A stretch of DNA of 64,000 bases, taken from the NCBI GenBank assembly GCA_036873135.1, contig JAPTYO010000002.1, forward strand, positions 32,417,452 to 32,481,451, in the 5' to 3' direction. The translations under genes and the position numbers were made by a program. Source of the stretch: Clarkia xantiana subsp. parviflora. Its lineage: Eukaryota > Streptophyta > Magnoliopsida > Myrtales > Onagraceae. This document shows positions 1 through 12,310 of the stretch, piece after piece (the stretch's first letter is position 1; each line of letters starts with the position of its first letter). A model generated the notes under the pieces. That model saw only the letters and a list, made by a program, of their open reading frames with translations. It made no database searches and had not been told where the DNA came from.

Positions 1-509
1 AATCCATAATAGGCACATAGGAATTATTGTACGCCAAATAACATCCAAAGTGTTGGTTTCAGATGATGGAATGTCTAATGTTTTTTTTACCTGGAGAACT
101 CATTGGATTGTTGCGAGCGGAACGGACGGGGCGCGCTTTGGAAGAATCGATCTGTTACAGGGCCGTCCTATTGGGAATAACAAGAACATCTTTGAATACT
201 CAAAGTTTCATATCCGAAGCGAGTTTTCATGAAACTGCTCGAGTTTTAGCTAAAGCGACTCTCCGGGGTCGTATCGATTGGTTGAAAGGCCTAAAAGAGA
301 ACGTTGTTATAGGCGGGATGATACCCGTTGGGACCGGATTCAAGGGATTAGTACACTGTTCAAGGCAACATAAAAGCATTCCTTTGGAAACTAAGAATAA
401 GCACTTTTTCGAGGGGGAGATCCGAGATATTTTGTTCCACCACAGAGAATTATTTGATTCTTGCATTTCAAAAAAATTCCACGATACACCAGTATTTGAT
501 GATTCCTAA
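1..509 (+). pseudogene. rpoC2: Nuclear insertion of plastid rpoC2 (3' end, frameshifted)
   Basis: The reading is the C-terminal part of the plastid-encoded RNA polymerase beta'' subunit. Family-typical segments are visible, such as [27 protein letters not shown] and [16 protein letters not shown], followed by a stop at 507-509. The first part is read in the frame that starts near position 2. From about position 90 the reading continues in another frame. The switch lies in a run of eight T at 81-88, where the usual plastid sequence has a shorter run, so the copy is broken. The window start truncates its 5' side. With nuclear transposons all around, this is a plastid-to-nucleus transfer and not an active plastid gene. 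Seen: the motifs and the frame break. Inferred: the transfer. Confidence 0.88.
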
Positions 510-960
510 AAGAAAACCCAAAAGTCGTTTTTTAATGAAAAAACTCTCTAGGCCCTTTGATGTGGTCATGAAAAAACAGATAATAACAAATAAAAGGTAG
601 CGATTTGGATCGGATATCGACACGGCCAATCTCCGGTAGAAGAAAAGGTTCCGTTGGAACAATTGTTTAGCTCATGGCACCTCGCCGCTTTTTTTTTTTT
701 TTTGAAAAAAAAAAGCGGAAATGTGGGGAGAAATGTCTTGTTTTCCAAATCCCGGTTTTTTTATCCTTAACCATATCCATTGATATACAAGTTATCTTGC
801 TATTTCTTTTTTTGGTCTCATATAACAACCATCTAATATATATTATTAGTGATTAGATATTAGAATAATTATATATTATTATAATATCTATTAGATGAAT
901 CGTAAAAAAGAAATAAAAATGAATGTTTTCGGTGTATCCTATGTTCTATGAGAGAACGAA
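510..960 (+). other. A/T-rich stretch, possibly plastid spacer downstream of rpoC2
   Basis: No gene is visible here. In plastid genomes rpoC2 is followed by a short A/T-rich spacer and then rps2. The run of T followed by A at 690-714, and the general composition, would fit such a spacer. No rps2 start is seen, so the transferred piece ends before it. Where the plastid DNA stops cannot be fixed by eye. Confidence 0.35.
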
Positions 961-1466
961 ATATATCAAAATCGATTGTCGCTTGTAAGAGAAAAGCTGG
1001 TGAAGAAAGTGATATATGGGTTATGTGAATACAAAGTCACAACTAGTTAATTTGTTCACCAAAACACTTGGAATCAATATCATCAGTTCTTGTGTGATTT
1101 ATGTGTGTAATATTTGTTTCAGAAGGACGAAGATGCAGAAAATGAGAAAAAATAAGGTAGAATGAAGAAGTCAATTAGTTTACAAGCCTATATTCATCAT
1201 CTACTAATTACAAGGACTATTTTGTACGTTTGAATAACTCAATTAGTTAGATCACTGAATTACTAGCTATATATGGCAGCTGTGTAACCACTTTCTCGTT
1301 GATGAAATCAATTCTGCAAATTAGAGAGATCCTTTGCTTTCTGCTTACTCATAAAGCTTTCTCCAGTTCATTGATTATCTTAATATTCACAATAGGTTGA
1401 GCTGCAGTGGTTTGCAGGTGCAAAGACATGTTCAGCAGCGGAGAAATGTTCCGTGGGAGCCTCTGA
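961..1466. other. Unassigned DNA between plastid insert and Tat element
   Basis: No coding region, RNA gene or repeat end was recognised. A 63-codon open frame at 1397-1588 runs into the neighbouring LTR and resembles no known protein. Confidence 0.4.
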
Positions 1467-2246
1467 TGATGGATATTGGCATAAGGAGAATACGAAATAT
1501 CACCATATTTAAAGGTCAAGACGGACACGTGGATTCTGAACAGGTTATTTTACATTTAATAAAGGATGTTAATAATTGCTACTCCTAAGGTGTTGGGATC
1601 GTCGACTATCTTAGAGAAAAGAGGAATTGACCTCCCCTAATGAGTAAAAGGGTCGACCTCCTCATGGAAGGGGTCCGATCCCCTTGTTACATTGAGAGGT
1701 CGACCCCCCCCCCCCCCCCGGCAGCCCCGGTTCAACTAGGGTTCGACCTTTGACCCCCTCTGATACAACAAGGGGTCGACCCCCCCCCCCCCCCCCTCGC
1801 CCTTAAAAAATAAGGGGTAGACCCATCCTTTGTAGATAAAAGGGTCGACCCCCTTGTTCTAAAGAGAAGATTCATGATCCCCCCCCCCCCCCCCCACAAT
1901 AAGGAAAGAATTTATAGATAAATTTTTATACTTGGAGAGTCGGCACGTCATCAATGCCTGAGCCAGTTACCATATTGGCCACTCATTATAATTATATATC
2001 ATAACATCTATTCTCATTTTTTACACAATGATATATTATGCACTATATACTTCAGGTCTTGGATATTATCTTATGAGGACTGACTTATGCATCAGAGGGG
2101 TATCAACAGGGCCTCCCCCGGTTCATCCCTTTGTGCAGGTATCAGGTGCGGGGGGTTGCACGGAATTTCACTTTAAGACATCAAGAATGGACGAACCAAC
2201 GAATTGACGATCAGTTCAAGTCTTTCTCGGAGGTTGAAATCCAAAA
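1467..2246 (+). repeat. 5' LTR of Tat-like element
   Basis: It matches the split right LTR in order and sequence: the start (TGATGG here, TGTTGG there), a U3 block rich in GGGTCGACC motifs, an AGTCGGCACGTCATCAATG-like block, and an R/U5 end around TGACTTATGCATCAGAGG. Three runs of 14-18 C (near 1705, 1780 and 1880) interrupt U3 and are absent from the right LTR, so they expanded after insertion. The element then continues into a primer-binding-like sequence. Confidence 0.75.
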
Positions 2247-2262
2247 TTGGCGAAGTCTGTGG
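2247..2262 (+). other. Primer-binding-site-like sequence of Tat element
   Basis: TTGGCGAAGTCTGTGG follows the 5' LTR directly. It differs slightly from the TTGGCGCCGTCTGTGGG sequence common after the 5' LTR of plant gypsy elements. Confidence 0.6.
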
Positions 2263-2952
2263 GAAACGCTACCAAAAGTCATGACATACCACTCTCATTA
2301 TAAGACCATTAGAAAACGAGATTTTGGTGGATCGCCATTCTCATTTATCTTACAAGGGGATTATTCCAACAACCCTCATCATTCACCTGCATCCGAACAA
2401 CCTCTTCTCGAAGAGTTATCTTGCCAGGTTTTCTCACCAAAGGGTCCATGTGACCCAAGAACTAGTAGAAGCAATATATGTTCTCTCATAATATAAGAAG
2501 GCATTGTACTTTCAGGTGCAATGTAATCCCATATATATGCAAGACAATCTCATGTTTCCTATGCCGCTTATGTTACCACTTTTGGCCATGACCATCAAAA
2601 GGATGTCCTTCCGCAGCAACATCAACATCAGATGCCACCTCAACATCACTCCTACCCCTCATAGTACCATAGGAACTATGACGGGGGCTCATGAAGCAAC
2701 TCTCGTACACCAAGTTATGTCATCTACCTCCCAACTCTTTCACAAAAAAGGAAGGAGGCACCACCTCTCCCTTGGAGGAGTGGCCGCACATCCTCTCCTC
2801 CTAGCATGATAATGAAGAAGGTGGTCATTCTCCTACTAGGGGAGGACCAATATCTTGATATCTATTTTAGAGGTGGTCAAGCCTAACCACCATACCCATC
2901 AGCATTTAAGAAGAGGACATGCCCGACCACCATACCCTTATCAGTCGGAGAG

Positions 2953-3210
2953 ATGAACACAACCAACGCATACACCTCCGCCTCATCCATCGATTCCAGG
3001 ATAGGCACTTGGTCAGATTTCACACCCCTGATTTGTGAACCTTCTGTCATAAACCAAGAAATGTTATACAACTTCTTACCATCTCCTCGGATCAAAAGAG
3101 GGATCCTTGCAGTAATGAATATCCACCAATGGTGTGATAACCACAAGGCCAGGGGGCACGATACAAATAATTGCAAAGACCTAAGGTTGGAGATCGAGAT
3201 ATTAATTTGA
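2953..3210 (+). pseudogene. Relic of gypsy gag (zinc-knuckle end)
   Basis: An 85-codon open frame ends in a segment reading WCDNHKARGHDTNNCKDLR. This has the shape of the Cys/His segment at the end of plant Tat gag proteins, C-x2-H-x4-H-x4-C followed by an acidic helix. In the intact element this part would bind RNA during packaging. The rest of gag is unrecognisable; 2131-2809 has open frames but no clear family signal. It lies about 700 bp downstream of the primer site, where gag should be. Confidence 0.6.
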
Positions 3211-4917
3211 AGGGGTTCTCTCAAGAAATTTGTGGCAAACAGAAGGACCACTCAGGCAGTCAGATTCACCAAATTTGGCTACCACCATTAAGAGCAATGT
3301 ATCATGTCATATGTCATTCTCTAGTTAGTGATAATGTTCTCTATTAATTGTCAGTAGTATCTAATCCAGATGGTGCAAATGTCTATGTACTATTCAACTA
3401 TGATGTGTCCATCGATGTATGGGAAATAAAGTGTTATGGTGTTCCGAAAAGATGAAGTTTCTTGTTAGACACATGACTTAATTCATTGGCGATATTACTT
3501 CTCATATATTGCATCAAGTCATTTGTCGACGATGGTTTAATGTAATCATCTGAAAATAACACCATATCTAGCCAAAAAACTGTAAGTCCAAATAAGTGAT
3601 GATGCGACACTTCCCAGTTGTCTTCCAACTTTGACGATACACCGCACGTTTGCAAGGGGTCAACTCCTCCAAGGTTAATGGTTCAACTCCTTCCCTCGAA
3701 GCACATGCGGAAACCTTCCTGGGCCGATCTCTAAATGGAAATTATCTCACCCGTGGACTCCCGCTCAGACGACCTCGACGATTTCCTCATTACGGTTACC
3801 CCTCATTACGGTCGACCTCCTCATTACGGTCGATCTCCTCCCTTATGGTCGACCCACTCACATCGACCCATTAAGATAGACGATCCCGGTCGTTGTTTCG
3901 AAAATCAATGCCATGTCGTCATGACAAAGGCTGAGATTCAAATCATGTCTTAGAATCAGCATATTTTTACCTCAACTAATGGTCAGCATATCACAGTTTC
4001 TTAGAAGCAATAAGCTCGTTCTCCAGGTCATGAGATAAGGTGCTTATGTACTTCCCCACCTTCGACTATGTCCTCTCAATGGGAATATTATTCACCAACA
4101 CATCATCCTATAACCAATGGATCGTAGAAAATTTGGCATTTAATTTACTTCAGAGCTAAGTCTCCAGACCCCGCCACTAAATTAATGTCGTCTGCTGACA
4201 GGGGCATGGATGGTTAAACCATACGAATGAAGAGCTCGGTAGCCACAACTCCATTTGGAATACGTATACCGAATAGTTCCTCTAACGCTGAAGGCTCAGG
4301 GGAATACCTCATCTAGATTCTACCAACAGGGACACCTATTGGTGACACGCCTTGGCATAAGCATTTTGTGCCCCCAACAATGATTCCAATTACAAGGTCA
4401 ATGTCACGGGGCTTCGAAGTGAATGAAGAAGGGGTCGAGCACATTCGTGTCAACTACAACATAACGTAGGTGGTCAACTAATCCAAAAGGAACTATATAA
4501 CAAGAACCAATAAGCGAATGTTCTCAGCAAATTCGCCTTAGATGCACTGCTCGACAGGAAGTCCACTTCCTAGAAAGAATAATAATCTCGACGGATGACA
4601 CGTCAGAGGTGCTGATAGTGGAGCACATCGTTATTTTGGTCACTCGCATCTCCTAATATTTTCTTACATGTATGCTCCTTACTGTGAGATGTCCACCAAA
4701 ACATAGGCAGTCGTCAACTACATTGATCATCATCATTGTCTACTAAGTGGGCAAACGCTAAGGCCATGGCATAAACCAATGGAGTTATGTATTCTCAAAT
4801 TAATTAAGATAGGCAAAGTTGCATGGTTTTATGTCTACGGGTCTTGACTCATGGAAATGACCCCCAATATCCAAGTAAGTTACTTGAATCATATTGTGAA
4901 TAACTACATATCAAACT

Positions 4918-5133
4918 TTGGTTTGCTTTTTGCAAAATATTCCCAGGAAAAATGAACAATTAGAATCAGCCAACAAGGTGGTCTTGAACATCCTACAAAA
5001 GAGAATATGTGCCCTCAGGGGCAGACGAGAAGGTCTTTTGGGTAGTTCAAGCAATACCCGAAAACTGATGGACGAGATTCCTTCCAGTATGGCTTATGGA
5101 ACGGAAGCAGCAACTCCCATTGAGATTGTATAA
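4918..5133 (+). pseudogene. Relic of gypsy integrase C-terminal part
   Basis: The frame contains ESANKVVLNILQKR and SMAYGTEAATPIEIV, which match the conserved end of the integrase core in plant gypsy elements (ANK...L..LKK, then S..YGTEA..P.E). The third acidic catalytic residue lies just before ESANK in the family (NGQxE); here it reads NEQLE. The sequence between the two blocks is scrambled. This marks the end of pol; tandem repeats follow about 300 bp downstream. Confidence 0.7.
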
Positions 5134-5439
5134 TTTTTACATTGGGCATGTGAAGTCTCAAAAAAAGGAACACCCCGACAAAGTCACCTCCATGTAATCA
5201 GTTAATGCATATGCACTAAAGTATAGCAATTTGAGAATATTCGTGAATACTTTTATCGGAAGCTCTTCATTAAGGGCGTCGATCCTAACTCATGAAATGA
5301 GATCTCGTATAGTTTCCAATGGCGATCATATCCACGTACCACTAAGCGATTAACATGATCACATATATAAAAAGTGCCCTAGTTCTCATATGTTTCAAGG
5401 TGGCTATCATGTCCACATATCTTAAAATGGCTATCATGT

Positions 5440-6368
5440 CCATGAAACACCAAGTGAGTAACATTTCACATGAAATTATTGGTGGACAAACCATCCTTCA
5501 TGTAAAGGTGTCCGTCCAAAGAGGCGGTCATCCTTAAACTACTCCAAAGAGAGTAATACTTCACATGAAAGGGTTGGTGGAGATACCATCCTTCATGCAA
5601 AGGTGTACGTCCAAAGAGGCGGACATCTCTAAACTACTCTAACTAGAGTAATACTTCACATGAAAGGATTGGTGGACGAACCATCCTTCATGCAAAGGTG
5701 TCTGTCCAAAGAGGCGGTCATCCCTAAACTACTCCAAAGAGAGTAATACTTCACAAGAAATGATTGGTGGACAAACCATCCTTCATGCAAAGGTTTCTGT
5801 CCAAAGAGGCGGTCATCTCTAAACTACTCCAAAGAGAGTAATACTTCACATGAAATGATTGGTGGACAAACCATCATTCATGCAAATGTGTCTGTCTAAA
5901 GAGGCTGTCATCCCTAAGCTACTCCAAAGTGAGTAATAATTCACATGAAAGGGTTAGTGGACGAACCATCCTTCATGCAAAGGTTTCCGTCCAAAGAGGC
6001 GGTCATCCCTAAACTAATCCAAGAGAGTGATATTTTACACGAAAGGTTTGGTGGACGAACCACCCCAACCTTCATAGGCGTTCATGGTTCATCCAAAAAA
6101 GCGGCCACTCTTAAACTAATCCAATAAAGTAATATTATACATGAAATGATTGGTGGACGAACTACCCTTCATAGGTGTTTGTCCAGAGAGGCGACCACCC
6201 CTAAACTACTCCAAGAGATTAATATTTATATGAAAGGGTTGATGGACGAACCACCCTTCATAGGTGTTCGTCTAAGGAGGCGACCACCCCTAAACTACTC
6301 CAAAAGAGTAATATTTTACATGAAAGGGTTGATGTACTAACCACCCTTCATAGGTGTTCTTATAGAGA
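5440..6368 (+). repeat. 95-bp tandem array (left part) in Tat element
   Basis: About ten units of close to 95 bp. The marker GAGTAATACTTCACATGAAA recurs at 5456, 5551, 5646, 5741, 5836 and 5931, then at slightly shorter spacing. Units also share GGTGGACGAACCA and CTAAACTACTCCAA. The array lies between pol and the 3' LTR. It is interrupted by the CACTA element at 6369 and resumes at 9536. Confidence 0.92.
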
Positions 6369-7680
6369 CACTACAAGAAATTTGGTCTATAGCTACGGTT
6401 GCTATTGCGATGACATTCTTTCCTCGCTATAGATCTTGTCTATTGCGACAACTTACACATATTGTCGCATACCGTGTAAAAATGACAAAATATCATCGCA
6501 ATATTCAATCGCGACAATACGTCATCGCAATAAAAAAAGTGTTGCGACGACAACAAATCTGTTGTGGGGACCGCGTATTCTTGCAACATAATGAGTTTAT
6601 TGCGATGTATGTAATATTCAATTGCGACGAATACTCCTCGCAATACAAATTTTCCACCAAAATTTTAGCGCAATTTTTTTTTTTCCGAAAAAATAATTGC
6701 GATGACACGTAATCTATTGTGATGTCCGTATATCATCGCAATAGAATGAGTTTATTACTAGGATTTTGAATATCCAATTGCGACGACGAGCTCTCGCAAT
6801 AACAATTTTCCTACAAAATATTTAGAGCCAATTATTTATAGGAAAACAATTGTGATGACCCCAAATCTATAGCTAGGATCATATGCCGTTGCAATAGAAT
6901 GGATTTATCGTGAGGATGTCTAAAATATAATTGCAACGAATGCTTCTCGCAATATGAATTTCCCACAAAAATTTTGCCTCAAACTTTTTCGAAAAACCAA
7001 TTACGACGACACGTAATCTACTGCGATGACCGTAGATCATTGCAATAGAATGTTTTTATTGCTAGTATGTGAAATATCCAATTACAACGACTGGTTCTCA
7101 CAATAATAAATTTCGCACCAAAAAATCGTCGTCAATTCAACGAGAAACCAATTACGACGACACGTAATCTATTGCGAAAACACATAATGCGATGATGTAC
7201 TCATCACTAAACTTAAAACTATAAAAATTCCTTAAACGTTACAACTAAAACCTTAAAAAATAGTAGTAACCCTTAAACCTTAAAAAAATAGTAGTAACAT
7301 TAAGCCTTGAACTCTAATCCTTAAAATTAACTTCAAAATTTAAACCTTAAAATTAACATTAAACCTTATAAGTCTAAACCTTAATATCTAAAATTTAAAC
7401 ATTATAAGCCTATAATCTTAAAGATAAAATTATATACCTTAAATTTAACATTACATACTAAACATTAGCCTGTTAATCTTAAACCGTATAAACCTATATA
7501 ACTTGCAACCTTAAAATTATCTTTAAATACGAAAATATATACATTATGTATTAAACCTTAAACAATAAACTCTAGAAAAAAAAATGAAATTTACTTTTTA
7601 AAACTCAAATTGTACGAATACTGCGACGAAAGTATCTCTGCAATAAACTATTATCCTCACAGTAGAGTATTTACTTATTA

Positions 7681-7719
<39 letters not shown>

Positions 7720-9532
7720 CTACGTACCTTCTATTCAGTTATTTCAACTTTTTATAGTAATGAAATTTAAGTTTGATTTTTTTATTGAATTCGTACTTTT
7801 GGAAGAATTTTGGTCTATGTGCGGCATGCACATAATGCGTTTGAGATATGACATGTGACGCACTAAATAAGGTAAATGTCTAAACATGGTAAGTTATGAA
7901 GTTTCGTAGAATATTCATATTAGTATATGTATTTATAGATAAAACATTATAGAATATTTTCAAATATTTATGACACATTTCCATAATGTTTAATATTTAT
8001 TAGCATAATAAATTAGTATATTTTGTTTACTAAAATAGACTAAAATCCTAATAACATATTGGTATGTCTACATTGTAAAAAGGGGAAGTGAAAATCGACA
8101 GATAAATAAAAGACGTTGGAACCATCTTCATATTCGTTTATTTATGTTTGTATGTTTATTGTATGATGATTATATATGTATATTGTTATATATGGAGAAC
8201 AGAGGGTCTCCAGGTTCAATATTACAACAACACAACAATAATCACATCTGTGAAAGCATCTAACATCCGTGAGAGCACCTTCACCTCCGACCTTCCTCCT
8301 GACGGTCACCTCCGACCTTCCTCCTGACGGTCACCTCCCGCCTCGACTTTGTCTAATTCGGGCCTCCAATCGAATTCTTTCTACCCCCAGCCGACCAGAG
8401 GAGTTCTTTCCGGCGGAGTCCGACCAGGAGAACTCTGACCAGGAGCGCAGATGACCAGGGTGCTCCGATATTCATCTTCACCACGTCCGAGCCGCACAGC
8501 CCATCGTCCTCGCTCCGTCCCTCATCGCGCCCGCCCAGACGTCCCAATCTGGCCCTGCTGCTCCACTGTTGTCCCTCCGCGCGCCTTCTTTTCGTCGCCA
8601 TCACCACTGTCTACCGGTCGACATCCAGTTGCAGTCCCTGCATCTAGCAGCAGTACCTTCTTCCACCAGTACAACAACGATTTGACTTGGAGACCATATG
8701 AGGAGAAAAAAGAAGATTACGTCTTCAAATTTGGTTTCTTTATTATTTAATTGATTTTTTATATGTATATATTCTTTATTTGTTAATGATATAACTAGAG
8801 GGTCTCACTTTAAAGGTCATGTTGTTTTTTTTTCTTCAAAACATTGCACAGTTAGATCGAATTTAAGTCGCGGGGGTTGATCATCTCTTTTTATGAGTCT
8901 AAACTTTATGGGGTATACGAATTGCTGAATATGTAAAATACAAATTCTTTCAATAATCTAATCAGCTATCCAAAATTTATCTTTACACTATAAAGTGAAC
9001 AAAAACACTTTATAGCGATCTTTATTTTATCGTCACAATAGAATCAGAATATCCACATAGTATATAGTCGCAATAGGGTTATTAAATCATCTCAAATAAA
9101 TGTTAGTTACGATAATAATTTAAATTTGTCGTCACAATAGAATTATTAAATCATCATAATATGTCAACCTACCACGATAATATTTTCAAGTGGATCATCG
9201 CAAAAGAGCTATCAAATTCTCGCAATAGGGAAGACCAATTGCGATAATAATTTTTAATTTGTCATCGTAAGATATTTGATAAGTTCACGCAATATGTGTG
9301 TCTATTGCGACAATATTTTTAAGTATGTCTTCGCTATAATGTTATCCAATCCTCGCAATAGAGCTGCTCTATTGCGATGACAACTTCTTTTGTAGCAGTA
9401 GGGACCTATTGCTAGGGGTCTATAGCGACGAGGCTATTGCGACGATTTATCATCGCAACAGACATATAGCGACGATTTATGGGGTTATTGCGATGATTTT
9501 GGTCGCCGCAATAATCCTTGATTCTTGTAGTG
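6369..9532. mobile_element. Non-autonomous CACTA (En/Spm-type) DNA transposon
   Basis: The left end reads CACTACAAGAAATTTGG and the right end is the inverse, ending CTTGTAGTG. The 3-bp target duplication AGA is perfect (6366-6368 and 9533-9535). The subterminal regions (about 6390-7200 and 9000-9530) are filled with short copies of ATTGCGACGA and its variants in both orientations, as expected for transposase-binding repeats of this superfamily. No transposase frame is visible in 3.2 kb, so it must be mobilised in trans. The interior has an A/T-rich block, an A run (about 7681-7713) and a GC-rich segment (8260-8700). It inserted into an existing 95-bp array, so it is younger than the Tat element. 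Confidence 0.93.
8260..8700 (+). other. GC-rich segment inside the CACTA element
   Basis: This stretch is far richer in C and G than the rest of the element. It carries two overlapping open frames (8269-8454 and 8451-8750) with proline-, serine- and arginine-rich translations that match no family known to me. A 28-bp unit containing ACCTCCGACCTTCCTCCTGACGG is duplicated at its start. It could be a captured host gene fragment, as CACTA elements are known to carry, or simply biased sequence. No splice sites or domain could be assigned. Confidence 0.35.
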
Positions 9533-9535
9533 AGA

Positions 9536-9790
9536 TGCGACCACCCCTAAACTACTCCAAGAGAGTAATGTTTTACATGAATGATTTGGTGGACGAACCA
9601 CCTCACCCTTCATAGGTGTTCGTCCAAAGAGACGACCATCCCTAAACTACTCCAAGAGAGTAATATTTTACATGAAAGTCTTGGTGGACGAACCACCTCA
9701 GCCTTCATAGTTGTTCGTCCAAAGAAGAAATCAGCCCTAAACTACTCCAAGAGAGTAATATTTGTTCGTCCAAAGATAAGATTACCCATG
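9536..9790 (+). repeat. 95-bp tandem array (right part)
   Basis: Two to three more units of the same array continue after the CACTA element, with the same GGTGGACGAACCACC and CTAAACTACTCCAAGAG blocks. The array was one block before the CACTA insertion. Confidence 0.9.
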
Positions 9791-11310
9791 AATCACTACA
9801 AGATAACTTCATAAAGACGGACATTCTTGGTAGATAAACTGCCATTGGTCAACAAAACCCTAACATGTGCGCCCTTCTTAAAAAGAGGATAGTCCATAAG
9901 GCTTATTATTGTTCATTCACATTGCATTAGCATATATAAATTTTAATAACTATTCAAAAGTCAAGGTTCCACAAAAGAAGAGGAAAAACAACAATTTCCT
10001 TTCGAAAGAAGACATAAACTAAATATCAAATACTCCTTCAACAAGTCGAGGATGGTATTCTCATGTTCTTACTAATATTTTAAGGACAATATGAGACGTG
10101 CATTTTTTTTATCAAGGGATTAAAGCCTCTTAACAATTTAGTTGGGTTGGCTACTCATAGGGTTGGTTCCATGGTATATTTCTAATTCCTTGCAACAATT
10201 ATACATTCCACTTACATTGGAAGGCAAATGCATCAAAATATGACATCAATAAACAATAAGGATTGTCAATAATGAAAATTGAAATTGGATAAAGAGATTG
10301 CTAAAATCACTTCACTCCCAACGATGTTGTCTCGTTCCGCCGGTCAAGATTTTCTCGTGTTCGGCCTCCACAATCAATCACGTCGACCTCGTAATCGATA
10401 CTCTTTCAGTCGACCTCGTCGACAGCCTCCTTGATCTCGTCGCCGACCTTCTAGCGATCGACCTCCTCGTAGTCGTTGATCACGTCTTCTCAGTCGACGA
10501 ATCTCCTTCCAGTGGATGAAGAGGACAATGAAAATTATTCACCTAAATAAGAATTCATTGACATTCACACTAAGGAATGAATCACCACCCAAAAATACTA
10601 TATCAATATTGGTTCCACTAGCATCAGACGAATGAAGGGTTATCACCTTATTCTAAAAAATAAGCCCGTCAAAGTGTGGTAGACCAAAAATCCTACTACC
10701 ACATCGACATTATCAAATTCTCAAAAAGAAAAGCGGAGTCTTGCTTATGAAATGCTAAGTTTGAAGGAGACCAAGTAATAAGCAAATAATTCACGCTCAT
10801 CAAGAAAACCACGAAGATTGCAACCAAGCCTCATCTTAACTTGGGGGGAAATTATGGACGCTGCCCCAAGAATGGCATGAAGGCTGCACCCATTTAACGT
10901 AAGGAAACTAGACTTAATTAAATGAATGCCTGTCCGTAAATTGACGTCGGTCATCACGACATTTTATTAAAAAGTCTAAGGTATCATATTTCTCCTCTTC
11001 GAAAGCTCATCGCCTCAACTGCTCATCTCGTCTCCAAGGATCATCGCCACATTAGCTCTTTGCATTAAATGTCCTTTGCTTCATTGGCTCGATTATATCG
11101 AGAGAAAAAAATGCTAATAGTTATCAAGGCAAAACCTCCATCAACCCTGGGGGAAACTAGTGGATAGTGATAAAGACGGTGTGGACAGTTGCACTCACTT
11201 ATTATGAGACTCGCATGTGACTCTTTCAAAAAGGTTACATCTAAAATATACCATTAAGTAAGACCGAATCTTATTAAACAAGTCAAGTTATTATTTTTTT
11301 ATAGCCAAAA

Positions 11311-11635
11311 AGAGGACGGAGGTCGACAATCCCTTCGCCAAAAAGACGAAGGTCGACGACGACTTCACCGAAAGGATGAAGGTTGATAAACTTTTCGTCA
11401 AAAAAATGAAGGTTGATAAACCTCTCCGTCAAAAAGACGAAGGTTGATAAACCTCTCTTTCAAAAAGAAGAAAGTGGACAAACCTCTTCGTCAAAAAGAC
11501 GAAGGTGGACAAACCTCTCCGTAAAAAAAGACGAAGGTGTTGATAAACCTCTTCGTCAAAAAGACGAATGTGGACAAACCTCTTCGTAAAAAAGACGAAG
11601 GTATTGATAAACATCTTAGTCAAAAAGAGGAACGA
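11311..11635 (+). repeat. 31-34-bp tandem array in Tat element
   Basis: About ten short units of the form CGTCAAAAAGACGAAGG followed by TTGATAAACCTCT or TGGACAAACCTCT. The two unit types roughly alternate. It is a second array, unrelated to the 95-bp array, in the same pol-to-LTR interval and about 140 bp before the 3' LTR. Confidence 0.85.
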
Positions 11636-11774
11636 CTTAGTAATAATTTATGATGAGTCTATATACACCCATATTGGGAAAGTTGTGATATTTTATAGAT
11701 ACTTGATGGATATGAATTTTCTTTACAGGTTAGAGTCTAATGTAGACGAAGTCTTCATCAGCCTCAGGGAAAAT

Positions 11775-12310
11775 TGTTGGATGTTGGTCTAAAGAGAATA
11801 CGAACTGTCACCCTCATTTAAAGCTCAAGACGGATACATGGATTCTTAACGGGTTATTTAACATTTAATAAAGGATTTTTAAAATTGCTACCCCTAAGGG
11901 GTCGGGATCGTTGACTATTTTATAGAAAAGAGGAATTGACCTCTCATAATGAGTAAAAAGGTCGACCTCCTCATGGAATGGGTCGACGCTCTTAATTGAT
12001 AAGGGTTAGGTCCCCTTGTAGGTTGATCTACACTCATACAACAAGGGGTCGACCCCACTTGTTACAATAAGGGGTCAACCCCCTTGATATATTAAGGGTT
12101 TGACCCCCCTGTTACAACAAGGGGTCGGCCCTCCTTGTTACAACAAGGGGTCGACCCCCTTGATATACTAAGGGGTCGATCCAACCCTTAACAAGTAAGG
12201 GGTCGACCCATTTCTTCTAAAGAGAAGATTCGTGATCCCCCAGAAAGAAAGAATTTATAGACAAAATTTCATACTTAGGGAGTCGTCACATCATCAATGT
12301 GTGAACTAGT
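11775..12310 (+). repeat. 3' LTR of Tat-like element, left part
   Basis: It begins TGTTGGATGTTGG, directly after a purine-rich CAGGGAAAAT. U3 contains several copies of AAGGGGTCGACCCC-type palindromes (perfect GGGGTCGACCCC at 12045-12056 and 12147-12158). The LTR is cut at CTAGT (12306-12310) by the copia insertion and continues at 21490. Confidence 0.8.

Noticed and set aside
7610..7858. Lysine-rich frame
   Set aside because: It is produced by a long A run in the CACTA element.
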